A DNA stretch of 64,000 nucleotides from Actinomycetota bacterium. GTDB lineage: Bacteria; Actinomycetota; Actinomycetes; S36-B12. The DNA is taken from the NCBI GenBank assembly GCA_016717115.1, contig JADKGE010000004.1, positions 1 to 64,000 of the forward strand, given 5' to 3'. The notes beneath the pieces were generated by a model, which was not told the origin of the DNA, did not search any database, and saw only the letters and a list, made by a program, of their open reading frames with translations. The position numbers and the translations under genes are program-made. This document shows positions 1 to 8,687 of the stretch, piece after piece; position 1 is the stretch's first letter, and every line of letters begins with the position of its first letter.

Positions 1-1008
1 GTGTTCTGTCCAAGCAGGTTGGTCACGCGGGTGACCGGTGGCTTACCGCCGAGTGCGGTGTGTGGCCTGTGATGGTTGTAGATGTGGGAGCCAGCTGGTC
101 AGGCCTTCCGGCGGGCTGATTCGGAGGAGTAGGCCTTGGCGTAGCCCCATTCGTCGCGCAGGTGTCCGCTGGTAGCGCTCGACCCGCCGTTGGTCTGGGT
201 CGGTATGGCGGGGGTGGCGGATGGCGATGCCAAGGTCGGTGTTCAGCCGGACCCAGTCGGTGGAGCGGGTAGGCCGGGCCGTTATCGCTGATGACCTCGG
301 TGACGGTGATCCCGTGCGAGGCGCAGAACGCGATCGCCCGGGTCCAAAGGCCACGGTGGTCTTGGTCTCGTCGTCGTGGACCTCGGAGTAGGCCAGGCGG
401 GAGTGGTCGTCGACTGCGGAGGTGCGAACGCGTGCCCGCCCTTCCGGGTCCTCGATCGGGACCGCTGCTGGCAGGCGGTCGGCCTCGATCTGCGGCCGGT
501 CAGTCTGGAACCCGGCGCGTCCGTTGACCTTCCATCCGCCGCCGGGAGGTTGAGGCCGAACTTCTTCACGTCCACGTGCGGGTCCTCGGGCCGGGTCCGC
601 TCAGCGGATACACCCTCACCGGTGGCCCGGTCCATGTGATCGAGCCGGTTGGGGCCTCGCGGACCAGGATCCGGTGCACGGTCGAGGCGGGGATCCCGAC
701 CCGGCCCGCGATCTGGACCAAGGCCCGAACCGCCGCTTGTCCGCGGCAGGTGCTTGACCTCCGCCCTCGATCCGGCCGCCTGGCCGCGTCAGCGATCGGT
801 GCGGCGGCTCGAGACATCGACCATGTCCCGCGACGTCGGCGTCACCCGGCGGCCAACACCGCCCGATACCGACGCGACCATCGGATCACCGTCGTGGTCG
901 GGACCTGGAACCGCTCCGGTCCCACGGATCGTCGGCCCCACTCAACATGGAACCGGGCCAGCTTCCAACCGGCCCAGCTCGGACAACGGGGGCATTAGCG
1001 TGAGCTGC
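1..1008 (-). pseudogene. Decayed IS481-family transposase, 3' end beyond the window
   Basis: The minus strand holds pieces of an IS481-type DDE transposase in different frames. Near 1000 is SHANAP, the usual start region of the family. Near 870-920 is RFQVPTTTVIRWSRRYR, the N-terminal helix-turn-helix. Near 620-690 is GRVGIPASTVHRILVR, near 560-630 MDRATG and HVDVKKFG (start of the catalytic core), and near 1-60 HTALGGKPPVTRVTNLL (C-terminus). Order and spacing match a roughly 330-residue transposase, but several frameshifts and stops separate the pieces. The gene is therefore inactive, and its last codons lie outside the window. No terminal inverted repeat was recognised. Confidence 0.8.
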
Positions 1009-1173
1009 CTGAAGCGCCTCCCTTCGTGAATGTGATTGCTTGGTCGCTTCACACTCTCGAGAGTCCTTCCCGTCAACAGCTGACGCGCCTCGTTACCAAC
1101 GTCGATGGACAGAACAGCTAGGCGCCGGCATCTGCATCGTGATCACGTCGGGCTGGTTCCTGCTGGTCGTCCT

Positions 1174-1198
1174 TGCCACCAGCCAGCGGCTGGTGGCA
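1174..1198. repeat. Perfect 11-bp hairpin
   Basis: TGCCACCAGCC and its reverse complement GGCTGGTGGCA are separated by 3 nt (AGC). The stem is GC-rich and perfect but has no T-tract after it on either strand. It could be an actinobacterial-style terminator or an end structure left by a mobile element. No intact gene ends nearby. Confidence 0.4.
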
Positions 1199-1805
1199 CC
1201 AGAACGACGGCAGCGGGTTCACTCAAGCTCATGATCGACGGTCTGAGGTGCGGCGGTGTTCCCTCGAGTCCGGCCGCAGGGGTCGGGCTCGTGACGCGAG
1301 CGCTCGCGCAGGAGGGGGAGACGCACAGCGATCACCTCTCGATCGCTGGCGAGGCACTTCAGCAGTTCGACAAACAGGCGGGGGAGCGGACCGCGGGGGC
1401 GCCATTGCCGAGGTCGGCACCGACGAAGAAGGCGTCAAGATCAGGATCCAGGCGTGGCCCGCCAGGCTCCCCGAGTCCATCATGGGCAGACGTAGGGGCG
1501 ATGGTCTTGCTTAGCTGACACCGGACGTGGACTGGCCGGGCATCCGGCTATCCGCACGGGCAAGCGACCCGACGCCCCGAGCAGTTCGGTGCGACGATCG
1601 TTCGGTAAGCGGCCCGTGGTGGGTTCTATATTCGATTCCTCGTCAGTTCATGAGCGAGCGAAGTCGACCTCCTCGATGCGTGCGATGAGTCGCAGGAGTC
1701 GTCGATCTACGGCTCAAGACCGTCGGCGGAACGGCGAGCACCTCAGCGACGCCGAGATGAGTTTGCATCCCGACGTCGAGTGGTGCAGCAGCGCGCGCCT
1801 GCAGA

Positions 1806-2030
1806 TCATTCTGAGTTGTCACTACCTCGGCACCGACCCGGCCCCATATGGTCGTACGCGATGGAAGAGGCTCCCGCTCTGACCACGGCGCTGCGGGCCT
1901 GATCGGCGCGGATGAGGTGCGCCTCGACGATGTCGTCCAGCACGTAGCTCCGGTCGATCATCGCCCCGGGGCGGCACTTGCCGGCACCGCCGCGGGGCGA
2001 CGGCGCTCTTCCGCCTGCTGTGGGCGGCAT
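1806..2030 (-). pseudogene. Possible C-terminal fragment of a zinc-type dehydrogenase/quinone oxidoreductase
   Basis: The minus-strand frame reads RPGAMIDRSYVLDDIVEAH in its first third. This resembles the conserved (R)PVIDRxYPLDEIxEAH stretch near the C-terminus of medium-chain NAD(P)-dependent dehydrogenases. The rest of the frame does not continue the family pattern and nothing upstream matches the catalytic or Rossmann parts. It is at best a short remnant; a chance match cannot be excluded. Confidence 0.25.
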
Positions 2031-2204
2031 GCGTAGCGGGCATCCGGCGAGGTCGCGAGTTCAGCTTCTGGCCCCTCTCGGCCCGTTCCTGCCGCGGCTT
2101 AGGCGACGCCTCGGGCAGTTTGCTTGCGGAGATCGTCGAGCCGTGCGGACCACCCTGCGGACCGCCCTGTGACAGTCAACGGACTCGGTGGTTCACTGGG
2201 CCAC

Positions 2205-3911
2205 ATGGCCGAGAATCCAGCAGGAGATGCGAGCACCACGACGAACGACGCGAAGGTCGGCAAAGAGGCCGCGGCATCAGTCGGGTCGAGCTCGGTTGCG
2301 GCCGTGGTGGACCGGGACCTCGTCGAGCAGCAGGAAGTCGTTCGAGAGAGGGTGGCCAAGGCGGCCGCGCAGAAGGTCGTGGCTCACCTCAGCGCAGACG
2401 AGCGGACCAAGAAGGGGAAGGTCGCCCGCGCCCAGACTCCGCGCGAGGAACTCGCATCCTGGGAGTCAGCTGCGAATCGCGCCGACCCGGTCGGTCTTCT
2501 GATGGGTCAGGAGACCTCGCGTGTGCAGGAACTCATCCCGGTGCGGCACGCCCGGATGGCTACCAGTGCATTCGCGTTCTACCGCGGTGGCGCCCTGCTG
2601 ATGGCGGCGGATCTCGCCACCATGCCCCCGGTCCGGTCTGAACGTCCAGCTATGCGGCGACGCCCATCTCGCCAACTTCGGGCTGTTCGCCGCCCCCGAT
2701 CGCTCCGTCGTCTTCGACGTCAACGACTTCGACGAGACCAACCCGGGCCCGTTCGAGTGGGACGTCAAGCGACTGGCCACCTCATTCGTTCTCGCGGCCC
2801 GCGACAACGCACTCCCGGACACGCTCGGCAGGGACGCGGCGCTGGCCGCCGCCTCCTCCTACCGGGATTCCATGGCGCAGTTCGCCGCCAAGAGGGAACT
2901 TGAGATCTGGTACGACCGGGTCGACGTCGCCGGTCTCCTCACGCTTGTCGACAAGCTCGCCGCGGGCGGCGACGGCCCGGACACCAAGAAGAAGCGGAAG
3001 GGCAAGGCGAGCAAGAAGGACAAGACGGCCGGCTCAACACCAGATGCGGCGACGGCGCGGGCCACGGTCGAGACGGCCGCAGCGAAGGCCCGCATGCGGG
3101 ATGCCTGGTCGGCCATCCAGAAGATCACGGAGGTGGTCGACGGGCGCCGGCAGTTCCGCGACCAGCCACCCCTGCTCGCGCGGTTGGAGATGTCCGACGA
3201 CCTCATGGCCACGATCAACTCCCTGTTCCGGGAGTACCGGGCGACTTTGCAGGACGATCGCCAGGAGTTGCTCAAGCGCTACGAGGTCATCGACATGGGC
3301 CACAAGGTCGTCGGTGTCGGCAGTGTGGGTCTTCTCGCCTTCGTACTCCTGCTGCGTGGCCGGGACGAGGACGACCTCATGGTCCTCCAGGTCAAGCAGG
3401 CGCAGGCCTCAGTGCTGGAAGCGTTCACGCACAAGTCGGCGTTCAGCAAGCACGGCCACCGCGTCGTCACCGGACAGCGGCTCATGCAGGCCGCGAGCGA
3501 CTCCTTCCTCGGCTGGATCGACGGGCCCGCGGGCCGAAGCTTCTACATCCGACAACTACGGGACATGAAGTGGTCTCCGGACCCGTCCTCACTCACCGGC
3601 GAGCGGCTTGTCCGATACGGAACCCTCTGCGGCCACACCCTCGCCCGTGCGCACGCCCGATCAGGCGACGCGATCGCCCTGTCGGCCTACCTCTCGGCTC
3701 AGGCACGGCCTTCGATGAGGCCATCGCGTCATTCGCCGAGGCGTATGCCGAGCAAGTCGCGGCCGACTACCAGGCGTTCATGGGCGCCATCGCCAGCGGC
3801 CGCCTGCAGGCTCACGAAGACGCCGATGGTGCCGAAGGACGCAAAGCCGCCCAGCAGATCGCCAAACCGTCCAGCAAGTCGAAGCGGTCACCCAAGACGT
3901 CCAAGACCTGA
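2205..3911 (+). pseudogene. DUF2252 family protein, broken by two single-base frameshifts
   Basis: Translation from ATG 2205 (MAENPAGDAS) gives a DUF2252 protein, a family distantly related to kinase-like folds and of unknown substrate. Family blocks are visible: RVQELIPVRHARM, AFAFYRGGALLMAADLA, then in the next frame QLCGDAHLANFG, FDVNDFDETNPGPFEWDVKRLA and later GHKVVGVGSVG. The frame changes in the CCCCC run at 2625-2629 (one extra base) and again near 3692-3697 (one missing base), after which FDEAIASFAEAYAEQ continues to the stop at 3911. Repairing both gives about 568 residues, longer than the intact paralogue at 22609-24066 (485 residues). The excess includes a lysine-rich insert near residue 260 and a basic C-terminal tail. 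The clean alignment apart from two indels suggests either very recent inactivation or sequencing error. Confidence 0.85.
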
Positions 3912-4031
3912 TCGGAGTGGCTGGCGGGAAGGCTTCCGATCCACGTCGAAGGGCAGGCCGTCGCTGAAGCAGTCGGACAGGGCGGCAGGCAGGACTTGGT
4001 GGTTACGGTGTGCGCAACGCAGGATCAGCCC

Positions 4032-4652
4032 ATGACGAATCGAAGCCGCCTGGTTGCCGTCACCGCTGCTGCTCTCGTGACACTGCTGTCCGCGTGCAGC
4101 GGTAGCACCACGACAGTCGAATCCGCGGCGCGGACCTCCGCGGCACCGACGTCCGAAGCCCCGGCAACCACGGAGGCCATCGCGTGTCACGACACGCTGG
4201 TCGAGCAGACGGAGGGGCCGTACTACACGCCGGGCGCCCCCGAGCGGACGGATATCACGGGCGACGCCACCGTCGGCATTTCGTTGACCCTGACGGGTCG
4301 GGTTCTCGACGCGAGCTGCGCACCCGTGGCGGGAGCACCCATCGAGTTCTGGCAGGCCGACGGGGCCGGTGTGTACGACAATTCGGGCTATGAGCTGCGC
4401 GGCGCGCAGGTCACCGACGCGAACGGTGCCTACACGCTCGACACCGTCATCCCCGGCATCTACCCGAGTCGGACGGAGCACATCCACGTCAAGGTGACCG
4501 GACCCGATGGCGTCCTGCACACCACGCAGGTGTACTTCCCAGATGTCCCGCAGAACGACAGCGACGGCATCTACAGCGAGACGATGGTCGTCACAGTCAC
4601 CGATCGGACGGACGACAGCATGGCGGCGACCTTCGACTTCGTGCTGCCGTAG
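4032..4652 (+). CDS. Intradiol ring-cleavage dioxygenase-like lipoprotein
   Basis: A 206-residue protein. The start at 4032 places a lipoprotein signal (basic MTNRSR, hydrophobic core, lipobox LLSAC) at the N-terminus, followed by a Ser/Thr/Ala linker. The remainder resembles the catalytic domain of protocatechuate 3,4-dioxygenase-type enzymes, which open catechol rings with non-haem Fe(III). The expected Tyr/Tyr/His/His iron ligands can be placed at EGPYYTPGAP, GVYDNSGY and RTEHIHVKV. The signal means it would act outside the membrane, unlike the cytoplasmic aromatic-degradation enzymes. No catechol-pathway genes are adjacent. Family membership is well supported; substrate is unknown. Confidence 0.8.
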   Translation: MTNRSRLVAVTAAALVTLLSACSGSTTTVESAARTSAAPTSEAPATTEAIACHDTLVEQTEGPYYTPGAPERTDITGDATVGISLTLTGRVLDASCAPVAGAPIEFWQADGAGVYDNSGYELRGAQVTDANGAYTLDTVIPGIYPSRTEHIHVKVTGPDGVLHTTQVYFPDVPQNDSDGIYSETMVVTVTDRTDDSMAATFDFVLP

Positions 4653-4738
4653 AAGGAAGCACGCTGGGGCCGTCGGGTTGTCGCTGCCCAAGTGACGAGC
4701 GAGATCCGTTCCTTCAGGGCAGCATGTGGCGAACAGGA

Positions 4739-5242
4739 TCACGCCCGGAGGATGTCCAGGATCGTGCCGGCGGCAACCGCCACCGCTGGCACCACGGGGG
4801 CGGACAGGGCACGGCCATGCTCGAAGCCGGCCGCCTCGACTCCGACCACCACGACGCGATCCGGCAGTCGGTCCAGGCTGCGCGCCAGTTCGATCATGGC
4901 GGCCAGGCCGAGGCCGTGGGTTCCCGCCCACCCACGATCGGCCCCGGTGGTCAGGGCACGTCCTTCGCGCCCCGCCTCGCGCACGGTCAGTGTCCCGGGA
5001 GGGGACCCCGAGTGGACGGCATCGACGACGACGACGAGATCGCGGCCCTCGATCAGGTCGAGCAGGGCGGTCGGGTCGTCGTGGACGATGACCTGGACGC
5101 CCGTCGGGCCGTGCGCGGCCAACTCGTCGCTCACCAGTCGGGCGACGACCGGGCCGACGGCGTCGTCGCCTCGGTCGACCGCACCGAAGCCGACTACCAG
5201 GGTCGAGCCGGGCCGTGGGGGCCAGAAGGGTGGGACGGTCAC
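4739..5242 (-). CDS. [NiFe]-hydrogenase maturation protease
   Basis: A 167-residue protein of the HyaD/HybD/HycI endopeptidase family, which trims the C-terminus of the hydrogenase large subunit after nickel insertion. Visible features are the N-terminal TLVVGFGAVDRGDDAVGP block (family G-x-G-N-x-x-x-x-D-D-G, with Asp ligands for nickel), VVVVDAVHSG in the middle and GTHGLGL toward the C-terminal half. The GTG start at 5242 overlaps the large-subunit stop by 4 nt, so the two are translationally coupled and it is the last gene of the hydrogenase operon. Length is normal for the family. Confidence 0.9.
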   Translation of the reverse strand: MTVPPFWPPRPGSTLVVGFGAVDRGDDAVGPVVARLVSDELAAHGPTGVQVIVHDDPTALLDLIEGRDLVVVVDAVHSGSPPGTLTVREAGREGRALTTGADRGWAGTHGLGLAAMIELARSLDRLPDRVVVVGVEAAGFEHGRALSAPVVPAVAVAAGTILDILRA

Positions 5243-6543
5243 CTGCGCTCCACGTCGAGGTCCAGGAAGTGCGTGGCGCACGAGATGCAGGGATCGTAGG
5301 TGCGGATCGCCACCTCGCACTGATGGGTGAGTTCGCCATGCGAAAGGTGCAGGTTGGCCTGAACGAAGGCGCGCAGGTCCGCCTCGATAGCCGCCTGGTT
5401 CTGCGACGTGGGCGGGACGATCTGCGCGGTCAGGATCGTTCCGTCGTCGTCGAAGCGGTAGCGGTGGTAGAGCAGTCCGCGGGGGGCCTCGGTGGCGCCG
5501 TGGCCCTCCCCGGCCCGGGCGGCGACCGGCACCGCGGCCACCAGTGCGCCCTGCCAGCCGTCGATGAGCCTGATCGCCTCGTCGAGAGCGTGGATGAGCT
5601 CGACGGTGCGGACGATGATCGAGCGGAAGGGGTTGCGGCACGTGGGTCCGAGTCCGCCGGCCTCCGCAGCCTCGCGAGCCAGGGGAGCGAGCGAGGCGTA
5701 GTTGAGGCTGTAGCGAGCCAGCGGGCCGACCACGTACGGCTGGCCGTCGAATGTGGAGTGGAGGGCGTTCGAGTGCGCGACGTGCTGCTCGACCACATGA
5801 CTGCCGAAGTCGCGAACCGGCGCGGTCAGCCCTGCCGTGGTGGACAGCGATCCGGATTCCAGCGGATAGCCGTGCTCGGAGGTGAGTGACAGGTAGAGGT
5901 GCGGCTGCTCGAAGTCGGGGAACGCGAAGTCGGAGACGACGGGCACGGCCGCGATCGCCTCCTCGCGGGCGGCGACGAGTTGCGGGCGCAGGACCGCGAG
6001 CTCGGCGTGGGTCGGCAACCGGTGGAACCCGCCGACCCGGACGTTGACCGGGTGGACGGACCGTCCGCCCACGGCCGCCATCAGGTCGTTGCCTGCGCGC
6101 TTCATTCGCAGGGCCGACTCCACCAGCTCCCGGTGGTCGCGAGCCATCTCGATGGCGCCGTCGTAGCCCAGCAGATCCGGCGCATGCAGCATGAAGATGT
6201 GCAAGGCGTGGCTCTCGATCCACTCCCCGCAGTAGAGCAGCCGGCGCAGCAGTCGGATCTCCTCGGGCACCGTCACCCCGCAGGCGTCCTCGATGGCCAG
6301 GCAGGCGCTCATCTGGTACGCCACGGGGCAGATCCCGCAGATGCGTGCCGTGATGTCCGGCGGCTCGGTGTACGCACGGCCGCGCAGGAATGCCTCGAAG
6401 AAGCGCGGCGGCTCGAAGATGCGCAAGTGGACGTCGCGGACCTCGCCGTCCTGGACGTGGACGTGCATACCGCCCTCGCCCTCGACCCGGGCCAGCAGCT
6501 CGACGGACAGCACATGGCTTCCGGAGGTCATCCCGCCCGTCAC
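5239..6543 (-). CDS. [NiFe]-hydrogenase large (alpha) subunit, group 3b type
   Basis: A 434-residue catalytic subunit that binds the Ni-Fe(CN)2CO centre and interconverts H2 with protons and electrons. The proximal motif RICGICPVAY lies near residue 66 and the distal motif DPCISCATH near the C-terminus, supplying the four cysteine ligands. Only FLDLDVERR follows the final His, which would be the short tail removed by the protease encoded next. The GTG start at 6543 overlaps the small-subunit stop by 4 nt. Motif wording and gene order (beta, gamma, small, large) indicate the cytoplasmic NAD(P)-linked group 3b (sulfhydrogenase-type) enzymes. An ATG at 6531 is an alternative start. Confidence 0.93.
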   Translation of the reverse strand: MTGGMTSGSHVLSVELLARVEGEGGMHVHVQDGEVRDVHLRIFEPPRFFEAFLRGRAYTEPPDITARICGICPVAYQMSACLAIEDACGVTVPEEIRLLRRLLYCGEWIESHALHIFMLHAPDLLGYDGAIEMARDHRELVESALRMKRAGNDLMAAVGGRSVHPVNVRVGGFHRLPTHAELAVLRPQLVAAREEAIAAVPVVSDFAFPDFEQPHLYLSLTSEHGYPLESGSLSTTAGLTAPVRDFGSHVVEQHVAHSNALHSTFDGQPYVVGPLARYSLNYASLAPLAREAAEAGGLGPTCRNPFRSIIVRTVELIHALDEAIRLIDGWQGALVAAVPVAARAGEGHGATEAPRGLLYHRYRFDDDGTILTAQIVPPTSQNQAAIEADLRAFVQANLHLSHGELTHQCEVAIRTYDPCISCATHFLDLDVERR

Positions 6544-7355
6544 GAGGTCACCTCCGTGCGCGGCGCTGCGTTGGCTCCTGTCGTCGGCTCATGCGCGGTG
6601 CTCTCCAGTCGGAAGGGCTCGGTTCCGGCGTTGAACGTCCGGAAGAGACGCATGACCGCGTCCTCGGGCACCCCCTGCGCGCGGAGGGTCGCGGCCAGCG
6701 AGGCCGTGTTGGGGGTGTCGCTCGGCCCGAAGCAGCCGTAGCAGCCCCGGTCGACGCTCGGGCACAGCGCCCCGCACCCCGCCTGGGTGACCGGTCCCAG
6801 GCACGGGGTCCCGTGGGCGACGGCGACGCAGGTGGTCCCGCGCTGCTTGCACTCGACGCAGACACTGAAGGTCGGGATCCGCGGCCGCCGGCCCTGCAGC
6901 AGGGCGCCGAGGACCTCGAGCAGCTGATGCCGGTCGATGGGGCAGCCGCGCAGCTGGACGTCCACCGTGACGTGGGCCGAGATCGGCGTGGAGCGGTCCA
7001 GCGTGGCGACGTACGCCGGGTGGGCATAGACGACGGAGAGGAACTCGGAGACGTCGGCGAAGTTGCGGAGGGCCTGGATGCCGCCGGACGTCGCGCAGGC
7101 GCCGATGGTGACGAGCAGGCCGGAGGCGGCGCGGACCTGCTGGATGCGCTCGGCATCCGCCGGGGTCGTGATGGAGCCCTCGACGAGGCTGATGTCGTAG
7201 GGACCCGAGACCACGGCCCCGGTGGCCTCGGGGAAGTAGGCGACCTCGACCCGCTCGGCGAGGGCGAGCAGCTCGTCCTCGCAGTTGAGCAGGGTCAGCT
7301 GGCAGCCATCGCAGGAGGCGAACTTCCAGACGGCCAGGGTCGGGTTCTCGGACAT
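6540..7355 (-). CDS. [NiFe]-hydrogenase small (delta) subunit
   Basis: A 271-residue iron-sulfur subunit that passes electrons between the Ni-Fe site and the diaphorase subunits. It begins MSENPTLAVWKFASCDGCQL, carrying the proximal-cluster Cys-x2-Cys, followed by IGACATSGG, RGCPID and a cysteine-rich C-terminal half (CVECKQRGTTC, GCGALCPSVDRGCYGCFGPS) that would ligate three [4Fe-4S] clusters. There is no twin-arginine signal, which fits a cytoplasmic group 3 enzyme. The ATG at 7355 shares one base with the stop of the upstream gene (TGATG), and its own stop overlaps the large-subunit start. Confidence 0.92.
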   Translation of the reverse strand: MSENPTLAVWKFASCDGCQLTLLNCEDELLALAERVEVAYFPEATGAVVSGPYDISLVEGSITTPADAERIQQVRAASGLLVTIGACATSGGIQALRNFADVSEFLSVVYAHPAYVATLDRSTPISAHVTVDVQLRGCPIDRHQLLEVLGALLQGRRPRIPTFSVCVECKQRGTTCVAVAHGTPCLGPVTQAGCGALCPSVDRGCYGCFGPSDTPNTASLAATLRAQGVPEDAVMRLFRTFNAGTEPFRLESTAHEPTTGANAAPRTEVTS

Positions 7356-8221
7356 CACAGCTCCCGGACGTCCAGCAGCGGAGCGAGTCGGTCGTAGCTG
7401 AGCACCGGACCGTCGACGCAGAGGAAGAGCTCGCGCAGCTGGCAGTGGCCGCACAGGCCGATGCCGCACCTCATGTTGCGCTCCATCGACAGCCGGATGC
7501 GGGTGTCCGGCACGCCGCGCGCTGACAATGCGGTGGCGGCGTACCGCATCATCACCTCGGGGCCGCAGACAAGCGCGAGGCTGTGCAGGGGATCGAAGCC
7601 GGCCCGGGCGACCAGCGTGGTGACCAGACCGACGCGTCCGCTCCAACCCGGGGGGCCGTAGTCGACGGTGACCTCGACGACGATTCCGTGCCTCTGGGCC
7701 CACGTCGCCATGTCGTCGGCGAAGAGGATGTCCGCGGGCGAGCGCGCCCCGTACAGCAGCACGACCCTGCCGTAGTCGGAGCGCCGCGACACCACCTCCA
7801 GGATGGCCGGGCGCAGGGGTGCCAGGCCGATCCCCCCGGCCACCACGACCACGTCACCCCCTGTCCCGTCGGCGACCTCCCAGCCGGAGCCGAACGGCCC
7901 GCGAACGCCGACCGCGGTGCCCGGTGCCGCGGTCACCAGCGCGTGCGTGACGGCGCCCACGTCGCGGACGGTGTGCAGGAGCGGATCGGGACGCGTGGGA
8001 TCGCCGCTGATCGAGATCGGGACCTCGCCGACGCCGAAGGCGTGGAGCATGGTGAACTGCCCGGCGCGGAACGCAAGCGGCGGTCCGTCGAGCGGCTCCA
8101 GGGCGAGGGTCACCGTGTCGAGGGTGTCCGGATAGGTGCGCACGACGCCGAACAACCGCGGGACCATGGGATCGACCGGCAGGTCACGAGTCGGCGTCGC
8201 AGCCGGTGCGGGCCCGCTCAC
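7355..8221 (-). CDS. Hydrogenase FAD/NAD(P)-binding (gamma) subunit
   Basis: A 288-residue oxidoreductase of the ferredoxin-NADP reductase superfamily, the diaphorase half that exchanges electrons with NAD(P). The FAD-binding part includes FRAGQFTMLHAFGVGEVPISIS near residues 50-72, the nucleotide part includes VVVVAGGIGLAPLRP near 124, and the C-terminus holds a cysteine motif (MRCGIGLCGHCQL and FLCVDGP) for a [2Fe-2S] cluster. This is the domain order of sulfhydrogenase gamma subunits (HydG/HyhG type). Its start overlaps the cyclic-nucleotide-binding gene by 4 nt and its stop overlaps the small-subunit start. Confidence 0.9.
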   Translation of the reverse strand: MSGPAPAATPTRDLPVDPMVPRLFGVVRTYPDTLDTVTLALEPLDGPPLAFRAGQFTMLHAFGVGEVPISISGDPTRPDPLLHTVRDVGAVTHALVTAAPGTAVGVRGPFGSGWEVADGTGGDVVVVAGGIGLAPLRPAILEVVSRRSDYGRVVLLYGARSPADILFADDMATWAQRHGIVVEVTVDYGPPGWSGRVGLVTTLVARAGFDPLHSLALVCGPEVMMRYAATALSARGVPDTRIRLSMERNMRCGIGLCGHCQLRELFLCVDGPVLSYDRLAPLLDVREL

Positions 8222-8679
8222 GGGGCTTCCCCGTACAGGTCGAGCAGGCGAATGCGCGCGTCCTGCAGCCGTTCATACATCACGTGGGCGACCCGCTGCA
8301 TGAGCGCGTAGCCGAGCGCGGGGTCCTGGTCGCACTTGCCGCGCAGGCAGTCCCCGTCCAGGGCAACCGCGCTGACGGGGGAGACGGCGCGGGCGTCGAA
8401 CATCCACCGGTACGGCGGGACCAGCCACGACCACCCGGCGACCTCACCCTCGCTGAGGGTGGCCACCACCATGGTCCCGCTGCGGGGATCATGCGCCTCG
8501 AGGGCGACCCTGCCTTGCCGGATGACATAGAAGGTGTCCGCCGGTGAGCCGGTTTGGAACAGCATCTCGCCGGCCGCGAAGTGCACGTTCTGGGCGCAGC
8601 CCAGCACCACGTCCATCGATGCGGGGTCCAGGCCGGCGAAGAAGGGATGCTCGGGCAGGTACTCGGCGAGTGTGCGCAT
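8218..8679 (-). CDS. Stand-alone cyclic-nucleotide-binding domain protein in the hydrogenase operon
   Basis: A 153-residue protein that is a single Crp/Fnr-type cyclic-nucleotide-binding beta-roll with a C-terminal helix. There is no DNA-binding helix-turn-helix. Visible are HPFFAGLDPASMDVVL, FAAGEMLFQTGSPADTFYVIRQG and a phosphate-cassette-like segment GEVAGWSWLVPPYRWMFDARA, which differs from the canonical FGEhALh-RxA pattern. It lies 8 nt after the beta-subunit gene and overlaps the gamma gene, so it is co-translated with the enzyme. Related genes occur in group 3b operons of actinobacteria. A role as ligand-sensing regulator of the complex is inference. Confidence 0.85.
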   Translation of the reverse strand: MRTLAEYLPEHPFFAGLDPASMDVVLGCAQNVHFAAGEMLFQTGSPADTFYVIRQGRVALEAHDPRSGTMVVATLSEGEVAGWSWLVPPYRWMFDARAVSPVSAVALDGDCLRGKCDQDPALGYALMQRVAHVMYERLQDARIRLLDLYGEAP

Positions 8680-8687
8680 CGCTCCTC

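Larger units (their letters stand above)
1009..2204. other. Degenerate stretch without a convincing intact gene
   Basis: About 1.2 kb between the transposase remnant and the DUF2252 gene. Open frames here are short, overlap on both strands and show no consistent codon use or family motif. Two things stand out: a strong hairpin near 1174-1198 and a possible dehydrogenase fragment on the minus strand near 1840-1975. A hydrophobic segment (LGAGICIVITSGWFLLVVLA, plus strand near 1120-1185) could be a remnant of a membrane protein but was not identified. The stretch looks like decayed insertion-site DNA. Confidence 0.5.

Noticed and set aside
3888..5339. Long minus-strand frame over the dioxygenase-like gene and the protease
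   Set aside because: Extremely Arg/Pro/Gly-rich and antisense to a clear lipoprotein gene; it is also in another frame of the protease gene.
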